A stretch of 64,000 nt of DNA from Alphaproteobacteria bacterium (GTDB lineage: Bacteria > Myxococcota_A > UBA796 > GCA-2862545): positions 62,001 through 126,000 of the forward strand of contig JACKEQ010000015.1 of the NCBI GenBank assembly GCA_020632885.1, read 5' to 3'. Positions 39,311 to 48,084 of the stretch are shown piece after piece. The notes under the pieces are model-generated. The model saw only the letters and a list, made by a program, of their open reading frames with translations, was not told where the DNA came from and ran no database searches. The position numbers and the translations under genes are program-made. How positions within the stretch are numbered: the stretch's first letter is position 1; each line of letters opens with the position of its first letter.

Positions 39311-42300
39311 GGTGGGCCTTCCAGAGGCGCACGCCCAGCGGCTCGCCGAGGGCACCCACGAGCAGCTTCAGCTCCAGGAGGCGACCGAGGGACACGTGCT
39401 GCTGGTTGTGCAGGGTGGTGGTGAGCTTGGTGGCGGTGTCCTGCAGGTGCTTGCGGCCGGGGTCGTAGAGCCGCACGCGCTGGGTGGGCGGGTCGTCCGG
39501 GACGGAGCCGGTGATCACGGCCCGGACGGGCACCGAGACCGGCGAGGACGCGTGCTTCAGGCGGTGGGCGCCCGTCTCGCCCTTCAGGAGCGTGGCCGCG
39601 TGGGAGCCCTGGAACCGCAGGGACTTCACGGACGGGTGGCCCTTCATGATCAGGCCCAGGAACTCGTGGGCCGACTGCCGCTTCTCGGGGCTCGGCCACT
39701 TCCGGTCGCCGTCGAGCACGGTCCACCCGCGCTGGAGCGCGAGGTCGAGGTAGATGCCGATGAGCTCCTTCCGGAAGCCCGGCTGGTCGTCCTCGGCGGG
39801 GTAGAACGCGAGGGTGATGCCGTCCGCCGTGGGTAGCCGGCAGCCGGCGAGTTCGAGGGTGGCGGTGCTCAGCGCCTCGGCGGCCTCGTCGGTGGCCCGT
39901 CGGAGCTCGTCGAGGTCGGCGGGATCGCGGTCCTGCCAGGCCTCGTGCACGAGGTCCTCCACGGCCGCGATGCCCTCCCGTGCGGCCTTCAGGGCGTCCA
40001 CGGCGTCCCGGACCCCCTGGAGCGCCCGGGAGCGCGCGGTGGCCGCGGTCTGGTCGGCCCAGAAGCGCTTGCTGGTCATCAGGCGGTCCACGAGGGCGAT
40101 CTCGTGGCGGGCGTCCCGGGCCACGGGCGCCGACGCCCAGCACCCCGCGACGTAGCGGAGGTCGGCGAGCCGCTCCATCAGGCCCTTCAGGCCGTCCACG
40201 TCCGCGGAGGCCGTCGACGCGCCGAGGTTCACGAAGCGCAGCCCGCGCCGCCCGACCTCCACGCGCACCGAGGGCGCGCCGCCGCGCTCGGAGAGGTGGC
40301 GGGCCAGGGGGGCGGTGAGGTGCGTCTGCACGGCGCGCTGGAGGGGCCGGGCGCCGTACTGCGGGTCCACGCCGCGCTCGGCGAGCCAGGCCACGGCTGC
40401 GGGGTCGACCTCGAGGGCGACGCCCCGCGTGCGGAGCCCCGGACGGCGCGCGACGCCGGCGACCTCCCGATGGGCGATGTGCCCGATGGCGTCCGCCCCC
40501 AGGGACGCGAAGGGCACCACCTGGTCGATCCGGTTGAACAGCTCGGGCCGGAAGAAGCGCTCGACCTCCGCGAGCACGTGCTGCTGGAGCGCGGCGCCAG
40601 GGTCGCCGCCGAAGCCTGTCGGCCGCCGGAAGGTGCCGATGCCGAGGTTGGACGTGAGCAGCACGACGGTGTTCCGGAAGTCGGCGACGGTGCCGTTCGC
40701 GTCGGAGAGGCGTGCCTCGCCGAGGACCTGGAGCAGCAGGTCGAACACCGCGGGGTGGGCCTTCTCGATCTCGTCGAGGAGGACGACGGAGAAGGGACGG
40801 CGGCGCACGGCAGCGACGAGACCCGCGGACGGATCGAGCAGGCGGGCGACGCAGTCGGGGCCCGAGAGCTCGGACATGTCGAAGCGAACGAGACGCGCGG
40901 GGGTGCGGGGGTCGTCGGCACCGCGCCCGCCGAACAGCCAGCGCGCCAGGGCCTTCGCCGCCTCGGTCTTCCCCACACCCGTGGGCCCGACGAAGAGGAA
41001 GGATCCGAGCGGACGGTCGAGGTCGCTCATCCCGCCCTTGATGACCGCCACGAGGTCCACCAGGCGCTCGACCGCGTCGTCCTGGCCCACCAGGGCGGAC
41101 GCGAAGGCCTGCCGCACGGACTCGGGGTCGAGGGGGAGGTCGTCGCGCACGAGGATCTCGGGCAGACCGGTCTCCGCGCAGAACCGCCGGAGGACGTCGG
41201 TGCGGTCGAGGGGCCCGGGGAGCCCGAGCGCACGGGCCTCGGCGGCCAGACGGCGGAGGAAGTGGGCCGCGGTGCCGAGCCGCGCGTCGCGCGGGCCGTA
41301 GCGCACGGCGAGCTCCATGGCGGCATCCACGCCGTCGGAGGCGACCGGCACGGGCAGGGTGGCCGCGAGCTTCTCGAGGATCGGGCGCGGCTCGGCGGGC
41401 GGGGTGAGCCGCCAGGGCGTGAAGAGCCTCGCGAACCCGGCGTCCTTCGCCTCCAGGCGCCCCCAGGCGGCCTCGCTGCACTCGCCGAGCACACGGAGCT
41501 GCCCGTTGGACAGGAACGGCTTGAGCACCTGGGAGACGTTCATGTCGCTGCCCACGTGCTTCCCGGCGTCGAGGAGCGGCAGGGGGTCGCCGATCAGCCA
41601 GAGCCCCTCGGCCTCCCCGAGCTCGTGCACCGCGGCGAGGGTCTGACCCCGCCAGCCCGCCATGGATCCGGCGTGCACCAGCCGCGAGGCGTCCAGGAAC
41701 CACGCCCTACGGCCCTCCAGGACCTTCACGGCCTGCTCGATCACCGCGGACTTCCCCGCCAGCGGCGGCCCCACGACCACCACGGCCGCCCCGGGGCGCT
41801 CGAGCATCCGGAGCAGCTCGGCCACCTCGCCCTCGCGTCCCCAGGCCCCCACGAGGGCGTCGCGGTGCTCCGTCCACTCCATGCCCAGCCGATCGAGGGT
41901 GGGCGTGGGCACGCGCTTCTCGCGCTCCTTCTCCTCCTCGGTCTTCGCCGGTACGGGCTCGGGGAGCAGCATGGAGCCCGCGTGCTCGCCCGTGAACGCC
42001 TCGAGGCTGGCGGGCTCCACGTCCAGCGGGAGGACCTGCAGCGAGAGCCCCGACCCCGCCTGACGCTCCAGGCGGACGGGCAGCGTGGCGCCCTCGAGCA
42101 TCCGCTCGACGAGCTCGCGCACGGCGGCGCGGAGGTCGTCGTCCTGGCCGATCCACAGGCTCGCGTCGAAGGCCGGCAGGCGCACGCGGAGGTGCGCGAG
42201 GTCCGGCTCCACGAGGGCGTCCACGTCGAGGGATCGGGAGCTCTGGTCCTCCTCGCCCGCGAGCTTCAGGGCGCTGCCGACCTCCACGCGCACCACCTCG

Positions 42301-42518
42301 CGTCCGCGCGGCGTCTGGAAGCGGTGGAGCAGCGAGGGGTGGGTGCGCTCGATGCGGTCGATCAGCGCGAGCTCCAGGTCCTCCCGCACGCTCTCGGGGT
42401 CCGTGCTCCACGCGACGAGGGGCGCGGGCCCCAGGGCGCGCAGCGTGAACGAGCCGTCGGGGTGGGCGTGCACCTGGATGGAGACGTCGAAGCGCAGGGG
42501 TCCCTCCGTTCGCGACAC
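39303..42518 (-). CDS. Giant Clp-like AAA+ protein with GGQ-less RF2-like C-terminal region (large paralog 2)
   Basis: 1071 aa. Novel N-domain 1-205 (FDVSIQVHAHPDGSFTLRAL start). D1: GPPLAGKS 250-257 but Walker B position LWLIGD; the D1 pore Tyr is missing. D2: GPTGVGKT 511-518, VVLLDE 578-583, TSN 622-624; D2 pore loop degenerate. Residues 800-1055 follow the RF2 layout: helical part with MTSKRFWADQ (like the RF2 FW/VW region), ELIGIYLDLALQRGWTV, LLKGETGAHRL 977-987 (RF2 LR/KGETGVHRL), a SPV where RF2 has SPF, PDD, then VRLYDPGRKHLQDTATKL like the RF2 C-terminus. The GGQ domain between is missing. First of the pair; probably co-translated with large paralog 1. Confidence 0.87.
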   Translation of the reverse strand: MSRTEGPLRFDVSIQVHAHPDGSFTLRALGPAPLVAWSTDPESVREDLELALIDRIERTHPSLLHRFQTPRGREVVRVEVGSALKLAGEEDQSSRSLDVDALVEPDLAHLRVRLPAFDASLWIGQDDDLRAAVRELVERMLEGATLPVRLERQAGSGLSLQVLPLDVEPASLEAFTGEHAGSMLLPEPVPAKTEEEKEREKRVPTPTLDRLGMEWTEHRDALVGAWGREGEVAELLRMLERPGAAVVVVGPPLAGKSAVIEQAVKVLEGRRAWFLDASRLVHAGSMAGWRGQTLAAVHELGEAEGLWLIGDPLPLLDAGKHVGSDMNVSQVLKPFLSNGQLRVLGECSEAAWGRLEAKDAGFARLFTPWRLTPPAEPRPILEKLAATLPVPVASDGVDAAMELAVRYGPRDARLGTAAHFLRRLAAEARALGLPGPLDRTDVLRRFCAETGLPEILVRDDLPLDPESVRQAFASALVGQDDAVERLVDLVAVIKGGMSDLDRPLGSFLFVGPTGVGKTEAAKALARWLFGGRGADDPRTPARLVRFDMSELSGPDCVARLLDPSAGLVAAVRRRPFSVVLLDEIEKAHPAVFDLLLQVLGEARLSDANGTVADFRNTVVLLTSNLGIGTFRRPTGFGGDPGAALQQHVLAEVERFFRPELFNRIDQVVPFASLGADAIGHIAHREVAGVARRPGLRTRGVALEVDPAAVAWLAERGVDPQYGARPLQRAVQTHLTAPLARHLSERGGAPSVRVEVGRRGLRFVNLGASTASADVDGLKGLMERLADLRYVAGCWASAPVARDARHEIALVDRLMTSKRFWADQTAATARSRALQGVRDAVDALKAAREGIAAVEDLVHEAWQDRDPADLDELRRATDEAAEALSTATLELAGCRLPTADGITLAFYPAEDDQPGFRKELIGIYLDLALQRGWTVLDGDRKWPSPEKRQSAHEFLGLIMKGHPSVKSLRFQGSHAATLLKGETGAHRLKHASSPVSVPVRAVITGSVPDDPPTQRVRLYDPGRKHLQDTATKLTTTLHNQQHVSLGRLLELKLLVGALGEPLGVRLWKAHRG

Positions 42519-42565
42519 AGAGCGTCGGAGCGCACGTTACACCGGGGCCGCTCGGAGGTCAGGCC

Positions 42566-43351
42566 ATGGATCTGTTCACCCTGGGCAACCTGTTCACGCT
42601 CGTGATGCTCGTGTTCCTGCAGGCGGTGCTCGGCATCGACAACCTGCTGTACATCTCCATCGAGTCGCAGCGGGTGCAGGAGGACAAGCAGGCCATGGTG
42701 CGGAAGTGGGGCATCGGGCTCGCGATCCTGCTGCGTATCGGGCTGCTCTTCGTGGTCACCAAGGCCATCGAGCTGTTCCAGAGCCCCTTCTTCGCGACCC
42801 ACGTGCCGGGCGTCTTCGAGATCGACATGAACGTCCACAGCGTCATCGTGCTCGCGGGCGGGCTGTTCATCATGTACACGGCGTTCAAGGAGATCATGCA
42901 CATGGTCACCATCGACGACCTCGGGCACGCGGAGGTCGGCGAGGGTCCCAAGCGCTCCATCGAGGTCGCCATCGCCTGGATCGTCGTCATGAACCTCGTG
43001 TTCAGCTTCGACTCGATCCTCTCGGCCATCGCGCTCACCAAGGTGCTGCCCGTGATGGCGACGGCCATCGTGATCTCCGGCGTGCTGATGATGGTGCTGG
43101 CCGATCGGGTGAGCGACTTCCTCAAGCGCAACCGGATGTACGAGGTGCTCGGGCTGTTCATCCTCCTCGTGGTGGGCGTGATGCTCGTCAGCGAAGGGGC
43201 CCACCTCGCGCACATCGTGGTCGGGGGCAACGCGATCCACGCCATGGAGAAGTCCACGTTCTACTTCTCGATCGCGTGCCTCGTGCTCGTGGACGTCGTG
43301 CAGGGCCGCTACCAGAAGAAGCTCGACCTGGAGCGCGCGTCGCAGCATTGA
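42566..43351 (+). CDS. terC: TerC family integral membrane protein
   Basis: 261 aa, ATG with GGAGG 8 bases upstream. Seven or more membrane segments. The family motifs are LGIDNLLYISI (Asp25) and FSFDSILSAIAL (Asp149), where the Asp residues are the likely metal-handling positions. TerC/Alx/MeeF proteins export Mn or take part in tellurite resistance or metal loading of exported enzymes. It is divergent from the Clp pair with only 47 bases between, so the two promoters overlap. Confidence 0.9.
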   Translation: MDLFTLGNLFTLVMLVFLQAVLGIDNLLYISIESQRVQEDKQAMVRKWGIGLAILLRIGLLFVVTKAIELFQSPFFATHVPGVFEIDMNVHSVIVLAGGLFIMYTAFKEIMHMVTIDDLGHAEVGEGPKRSIEVAIAWIVVMNLVFSFDSILSAIALTKVLPVMATAIVISGVLMMVLADRVSDFLKRNRMYEVLGLFILLVVGVMLVSEGAHLAHIVVGGNAIHAMEKSTFYFSIACLVLVDVVQGRYQKKLDLERASQH

Positions 43352-43386
43352 GCGCCCCGTGTGTGGTCAGCGCGCTCAGTCGTTCC

Positions 43387-43392
43387 TACAAT
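43387..43392 (+). promoter_or_regulatory. Possible -10 element (TACAAT) for a leaderless start
   Basis: TACAAT ends 8 bases before the ATG at 43401, and no ribosome site lies between. No good -35 is visible 17 bases upstream. Confidence 0.35.
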
Positions 43393-43400
43393 GACGGACG

Positions 43401-44429
43401 ATGGTCCACAGCGCGCCCCGCACGATCACGCCCGAAGCCCTGGACGACTACCTCGCCCGCGGCTGGTTCCGCTTCGGCGGCACCATGCGCACCACGCGGT
43501 TCACCGTGTGGGAGGAGCGGGACCTGCGCACCACGCTGTGGACGCGCACGCGCCTCGACGACTTCCAGTGGTCCAAGAGCAACCGGCGCCTCCTCTCGCG
43601 GACGCGCCGCGCCTTCCGCGTCGTCGAGCAGCCCGCGCGCCTCGACGCGGCCCACGAGGCCCTCTACGCCCGCTACATCCGGCACGTCGGCGGCGAGCGG
43701 CCCTCCACCCTCATCGACTTCCTGGGGGGCGAGGATCTCCACGCCTGCTTCGCGACGCGCGAGCTCGCGCTCTACGACGGTGAGCGCCTGGTGGCGTTCA
43801 GCTACTTCGACCAGGGCCGCACGAGCCTGATGAGCCTCCTCGGCGTGTTCGACCCCGATCTGGAGCGCGCGAGCCTGGGCTACGCCACCCTGGCCCTCGA
43901 GGTGGAGCACGGCCTGCAGCACGGCCTCGAGCACCACTACAGCGGCTACGTCCTGCCCGGCGAGCCGCGCATGGACTACAAGACCCGCATCGGCGGCATG
44001 CAGTTCCTGCACCCGGACGCCATGGACTGGCAGGACTGGGAGCACCTCGACCACGACCTGCTGCCCGACCGTCGCACGCTGAACGCCCTCGACCGGGTGG
44101 GGCGTGCGCTCACGCGGTACGGCGTGCCCGCGCGGCGCCTGCTCAACCCGCTCTTCGAGATTGCGGACAGCCCGGCGATCACGGAGCGGATGGTGGATCA
44201 GCCCGTGTTCCTGATGGTCGGACGGGGGGGCGCGCCGATCCCCATGGTCACCTGGGACGACGAGGCCCGCCGCTACGACCTCTGGATGGGCGTGCCTGCG
44301 GTCATCCGTCACCGGCGCTCCGAGGAGGGGCCCGAGAAGACCACGGGCACCGCGCTCATCCACCAGGAGCACGGTCGGTTCGGGCTCGCGGCGGACGTGG
44401 TGCAGGCCGTGCTGAAGCTCGTACGTTGA
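43401..44429 (+). CDS. Ate/Bpt-like aminoacyl-tRNA-protein transferase, without the N-terminal Cys cluster
   Basis: 342 aa. The C-terminal GNAT-like core matches arginyl/leucyl-transferases: LYDGERLVAFSYFDQG, SLLGVFDPDLERASLGYATLALEVEH, YSGYVLPGEPRMDYKTRIGGMQFL. These enzymes add Arg or Leu to protein N-termini to mark them for ClpS/ClpAP-type degradation. The N-domain keeps GWFRFGGTMRTTRF but lacks the CxxC and Cys-Cys pair of classical Ate/Bpt. So it may use another donor or act differently; such short versions occur in other phyla. The stop overlaps the next start (TTGA). Confidence 0.78.
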   Translation: MVHSAPRTITPEALDDYLARGWFRFGGTMRTTRFTVWEERDLRTTLWTRTRLDDFQWSKSNRRLLSRTRRAFRVVEQPARLDAAHEALYARYIRHVGGERPSTLIDFLGGEDLHACFATRELALYDGERLVAFSYFDQGRTSLMSLLGVFDPDLERASLGYATLALEVEHGLQHGLEHHYSGYVLPGEPRMDYKTRIGGMQFLHPDAMDWQDWEHLDHDLLPDRRTLNALDRVGRALTRYGVPARRLLNPLFEIADSPAITERMVDQPVFLMVGRGGAPIPMVTWDDEARRYDLWMGVPAVIRHRRSEEGPEKTTGTALIHQEHGRFGLAADVVQAVLKLVR

Positions 44430-45244
44430 GGCGCCTGCTCCTCATCCTGCTCGGCGGGATCGCCGTGGGCTACCTGTCCATCGTGGGCCTGGTCTACGTG
44501 CTCCAGGACCGGCTGCTGTTCCCGGCCTTCCCGATCCCGCGCGAGGAGCTCGACGCGTGGGCCACCGCCTGGGAGCTCGAGCAGGTCGAGGTCACCGGGG
44601 CGGACGGCACCAGGATCCTCGTGATGCACCGCCCCGCCGGGGGCGAGCGCGCGGTCATCTTCCACCACGGCAACGGCGGGGGCATCCAGTCCATCGCGGC
44701 CATCGCGTCCTACCTGCCGGGGGTCGACGTCTACAGCTTCAGCTACCGGAGCTACCCGGGCAGCGACCCCGTCCCACCCAGCGAGGCCGGGCTCATCGCG
44801 GACGCGCGGGCCGTCTGGGATCACGTCACCCAGGTGGACCACATCCCACCCGAGCGCATCGTCCTGCACGGCCAGTCGCTCGGGGGCGGCGTGGTGCACG
44901 GGCTGCTCATGGAGGTCACCCCGAAGGCCGTGGTCTTCGACTCCACGTTCACCTCGGCGGTCGACGTCGCGCGGCGCCAGTACGCCTGGCTGCCCGTGGA
45001 TCTCCTGATGCGCAACCGCTTCCCGAGCGCCGAGCGCGCGCCGCGGGTGAAGGCACCCGTGCTGTTGCTGCACGGCACGGACGACCACTTCATCCCCTTC
45101 GCCCACGCCGAGCGGCTCGCGGCCCTCCTGCCCGACGCGCGCCTGATGGCGGTGCCGGGGCGCGGGCACGACGACTGGCTGCTCGATCAGCCCGAGGTCC
45201 AGGCAGCCTACCGCGCCTTCGTGTCGTCCCAGATCGGCCCATGA
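44426..45244 (+). CDS. Membrane-anchored alpha/beta hydrolase
   Basis: 272 aa. The TTG start overlaps the upstream stop (TTGA). One N-terminal membrane segment (LLLILLGGIAVGYLSIVGLVYVL), then an alpha/beta hydrolase fold of the ABHD13/YfhR type: oxyanion HHGNGGG, nucleophile GQSLGGG, acid Asp in HGTDDHFIP, base His in GRGHDDW. Substrate unknown, probably an ester or lipid on the periplasmic side. Its stop overlaps the next ATG (ATGA). Confidence 0.88.
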   Translation: MRRLLLILLGGIAVGYLSIVGLVYVLQDRLLFPAFPIPREELDAWATAWELEQVEVTGADGTRILVMHRPAGGERAVIFHHGNGGGIQSIAAIASYLPGVDVYSFSYRSYPGSDPVPPSEAGLIADARAVWDHVTQVDHIPPERIVLHGQSLGGGVVHGLLMEVTPKAVVFDSTFTSAVDVARRQYAWLPVDLLMRNRFPSAERAPRVKAPVLLLHGTDDHFIPFAHAERLAALLPDARLMAVPGRGHDDWLLDQPEVQAAYRAFVSSQIGP

Positions 45245-46209
45245 CCGCGCACGTGCTCTACCTGGCGGTGTCCGCGAAGGACGGCCGGTGCGCGTGGTCG
45301 TGGCGGCGCGTGTCAGGCGGCCCCTTCGCGGACGGCACGGGCACGGACCCCTGGGCGTCGCCGTACCGTCTGCGGTTGCATGCGATGCTCGACGGTCTGC
45401 AGGCGGTCGCGGACGGGGAGGCCGTCGAGATCGTGACCACCGACCCCAACACCATCCGGCTGTTCGAGGAGTGGCTGCCGGCCTGGCGCACGCAGGGGTT
45501 CCGCAAGAAGGCCCCGGAGTCGTGGGACCTCCTGGAGGCGCTCCTCCCCCACGTCGACCGGGTGCCGCTGTCGTTCCGTCTGCAGACCTCGCGCACGGGT
45601 GACTTCCACGCCAAGGACTGCTCCCGGCACGCCAAGCAGGCGGCCGCGGCCATGGACCCACCCGAGGTGCGCACGGCTGGCGAGGTCACCGTGCGCGACG
45701 ACGTGGAGGTCGTGGCGTGGACGGACGGCGGGAGCCGCAAGAACCCCGGTCCGTCCGGGTGGGGCGTGGTGCTGGTGCACCTGCCGACGGGCACCACGAA
45801 GCTGCTGCGCGGGGGGGACGTCGAGTCCACGAACAACCGGATGGAGCTCACGGCGGTCGCGGAGGCGCTGGCGAGCCTGACGCGTCGGACGCACGTGGAG
45901 ATCCGGACCGACAGCCGGTTCGCCATCCAGGTGTGCACGGAGTGGCTGCAGGGGTGGAAGCGGCGGGGGTGGCGGAAGGCCGACGGAGAAGCCCCGGTGA
46001 ACCTGGACGTCATCCAGCGGCTCGACGGTCTGCTGGTGCAGCACACGGTGCGGTTCACGTGGGTGAAGGGCCACGCGGGCGAGCCGGGCAACGAGCTGGC
46101 CGACGACCTCTGCAATCGCGCGATCGACGCGGTGCTGGCGGGCGGATCGCCGGACTCTGCGGAGCGTCTGGAGGCGCCTCCGTTCACGATCCTGCGCGGC
46201 GGTCGTTGA
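45241..46209 (+). CDS. rnhA: Two-domain RNase H: degenerate copy plus RNase HI
   Basis: 322 aa. The ATG overlaps the hydrolase stop. Residues 155-300 are a complete RNase HI with Asp162 (TDGGSRKNPGP), Glu202 (NNRMEL), Asp224 (TDSRFAI), Asp288 (NELADD) and His279 (WVKGHAG). It should cut RNA in RNA/DNA hybrids. Residues 1-135 look like an older copy of the same fold: TTDPNTIRLFEEWLPAW matches TDSRFAIQVCTEWLQGW, and AKDCSRHA matches the end. In the copy the Glu position is not acidic (RLHAML), so it is probably inactive and structural or hybrid-binding. Confidence 0.88.
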   Translation: MTAHVLYLAVSAKDGRCAWSWRRVSGGPFADGTGTDPWASPYRLRLHAMLDGLQAVADGEAVEIVTTDPNTIRLFEEWLPAWRTQGFRKKAPESWDLLEALLPHVDRVPLSFRLQTSRTGDFHAKDCSRHAKQAAAAMDPPEVRTAGEVTVRDDVEVVAWTDGGSRKNPGPSGWGVVLVHLPTGTTKLLRGGDVESTNNRMELTAVAEALASLTRRTHVEIRTDSRFAIQVCTEWLQGWKRRGWRKADGEAPVNLDVIQRLDGLLVQHTVRFTWVKGHAGEPGNELADDLCNRAIDAVLAGGSPDSAERLEAPPFTILRGGR

Positions 46210-46255
46210 CGCCGGGGCACGCAAGAGGCATGGTGGAGTAGTCTCTGGAGAGTCC

Positions 46256-47506
46256 TTGCTGTTCCTGGTCACCGTCTCCTTCGCGCAGGAGCTCTACGCG
46301 CTGCCACCCGCCCACGCCCACCGCGAGGTGGAGTGGGTCGACGAGGGCACGTACGTCCTCCCCCCCCCCGGGGCTGAGTCCCGGGGACGAGCGGTATGAC
46401 GCCGCCGGGGTGTGGTGGCGCTACGAGGGCCCCAACCTCTACACGGTCTACCCGGAGTCGTACCCGGGCGTGATCGTCTCGCGTCCCGTCCCCGAGCCCG
46501 AGTCGTTCGACGCGTGGATGGCGACGGTGACGAAGGTGGACGGCGATGGCCAGATCTGGCGGATGGTGGACATCGACCCGGAGGTCTTCGACTCGCAGGC
46601 GATCGCGCAGATCGAGGAGAACATCGCCAACGCCACGGATGAGGACGAGGTCGACGAGTGGACGCCGTTCTCGTGGACCATGGGAACCTGCCCCGGCAAC
46701 ATCCCAGCTGCGATCTGGAGCGGAGAGACGCGATCGTCCAACACGTCCTTCTCCACGAACCGCGCAGCCAACGCCGTATATACCTATCTACCGGTGGCCT
46801 CTGTTCGGGCACTCTCGTCGCGGGGCCCGTCGCCGGGAGGAGCTACGTTGTCACCGCAGCACATTGCCTTGCCCCATCCGGTGGATCGACAGCGACCATG
46901 AGCTGGCTCTGCTCCCGCGGGAACAGCGCTCCAGGAGCAGACTGCCTCGACAACCCACTCGGAGGCTTCAGCGTCGCCGTCTCCCCTGCATGGCTGGCCG
47001 GGAGCACCCTCAGAAAGGACGACTTCGCCGTGATCACCTGGGACGAGCCCAGCGGCGTATTCCTCGAAGACCGCCAGAGATTGACGGGCCACGGCAGTAC
47101 GCCGACACCGATCTCGACGCAGAGCAACTCGGCCATCCAAGCCGAGGCGACGGGGTACTTCGGGCATCCGTCCTTCATCGTGCCGGTGCTGAGCCCGTTC
47201 ACGTGTATGAGCACGAACGGTGCGTCGGTGGAGAACGGCTTCTCGCCCGCTCCAGCGCCGGGACGGACGATGTTCACGGAGTTCCGTACCGACCACAACG
47301 CCACCACCAACTACGTCCGCACCAAGCTCGACGCGACGAGTGGCCAGTCCGGCAGTGGGCTCGTGAATTGCCCAGGTGGCTGCTCCACCTCTGGCGGGGG
47401 CGAGGAGCTCGTGGGTATCTTCGTGGCGGGCTGGAACGAGCTGGGCACCTTTCGCACAGGAGGTCCCAAGTGGACACGATTCTCAGCGTTCGTCGCAGCA
47501 CAATGA
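46256..47506 (+). pseudogene. Trypsin-like secreted protease, broken by two compensating frameshifts
   Basis: The likely start is TTG 46256 (GGAGAG just upstream, signal LLFLVTVSFAQELYA). The frame runs into a C10 tract at 46360-46369 and would stop at 46398; the protein continues one frame over (YDAAGVWWRYEGPNLYTVYPESYPG) to about 46785, then returns to the first frame for the catalytic domain: VVTAAHC (His), DDFAVITW (Asp), SGQSGSG (Ser), ending QFSAF-type FSAFVAAQ. The two shifts are +1 then -1, so length is conserved. It could be a real phase-variable or decayed gene, or two assembly indels. Without the shifts this is a normal Myxococcota-type trypsin. Confidence 0.7.
46360..46369. repeat. 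C10 homopolymer inside a coding region
   Basis: Ten C followed by four G, 100 bases into the protease gene and at the point where the reading frame changes. A typical slippage site for replication or sequencing. Confidence 0.95.
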
Positions 47507-48084
47507 CCGTGCTGCTGTCCATGGCGCTCGTCGGCTGCGCCGATCCCATCTACTGGGTGGAACAGCCGTGCGGCCCCGTGACGATCGTGGGTGAGCGGAA
47601 CGAGGACGAGTCCCCGTTCGAGGAACCCGTCGCGACCACGCTCCGAAGGACGCTCGACCTCGACGTGTCGATCGTGTGGCACGAGCCCGGGAACCCCTTC
47701 CCCACGGACTGGCAGCACATCACCGAGGTCGACCAGACCATCGCCGTGCGGCCCGAGGCCGCCTACCGCTGCGGGGAGCCCGCCATCGTCGCACGGGAGC
47801 AGGGCCGTCTCGAGGGGCAGGGGTCCTACGAGTCGAGCTCCCGTGTGAGCTGGGAGAACCCCGACGCCGCACCTGTCATCTGGATCCAGGTGCACACCAA
47901 CGAGCCCACCACGAAAGCCTGGATGCTCGAGACCCTCGGGATCCCCGACGACCGCTACGCCATCGGGCTGGACCTCACCGATGACGCGGCGCGCCTCACC
48001 ATCGGGAACGTCGACGGAGACATCGCGCGCGAGGAGCCCGCCTTCCTCGGCGACGTCACCTACGCGCCCCTGGGTGATCCGTGA
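47470..48084 (+). CDS. Lipoprotein of unknown function, first tandem copy
   Basis: 204 aa from GTG 47470, preceded by AGGAGGT at ideal spacing; the ATG at 47503 (ATGA with the protease stop) is the alternative. Both give lipobox LVGC. A beta-rich domain with conserved blocks TLRRTLDLDVSIVWH, KAWMLETLGIPDDRYAIGL and GNVDGDIAREEPAFLGDV. No known family. It is followed directly by a paralog. Confidence 0.72.
   Translation: MDTILSVRRSTMTVLLSMALVGCADPIYWVEQPCGPVTIVGERNEDESPFEEPVATTLRRTLDLDVSIVWHEPGNPFPTDWQHITEVDQTIAVRPEAAYRCGEPAIVAREQGRLEGQGSYESSSRVSWENPDAAPVIWIQVHTNEPTTKAWMLETLGIPDDRYAIGLDLTDDAARLTIGNVDGDIAREEPAFLGDVTYAPLGDP
47911..48060 (+). repeat. Near-identical 150-base direct repeat, copy 1
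   Basis: The 3' part of the first lipoprotein gene. It pairs with 48513-48662, with about a dozen mismatches over 150 bases by eye, including runs of more than 40 identical bases. Confidence 0.85.

Noticed and set aside
35978..42518. ClpV of a type VI secretion system
   Set aside because: No Tss genes are in the window, the N-domain is not ClpV-like, and the pore loops are lost.
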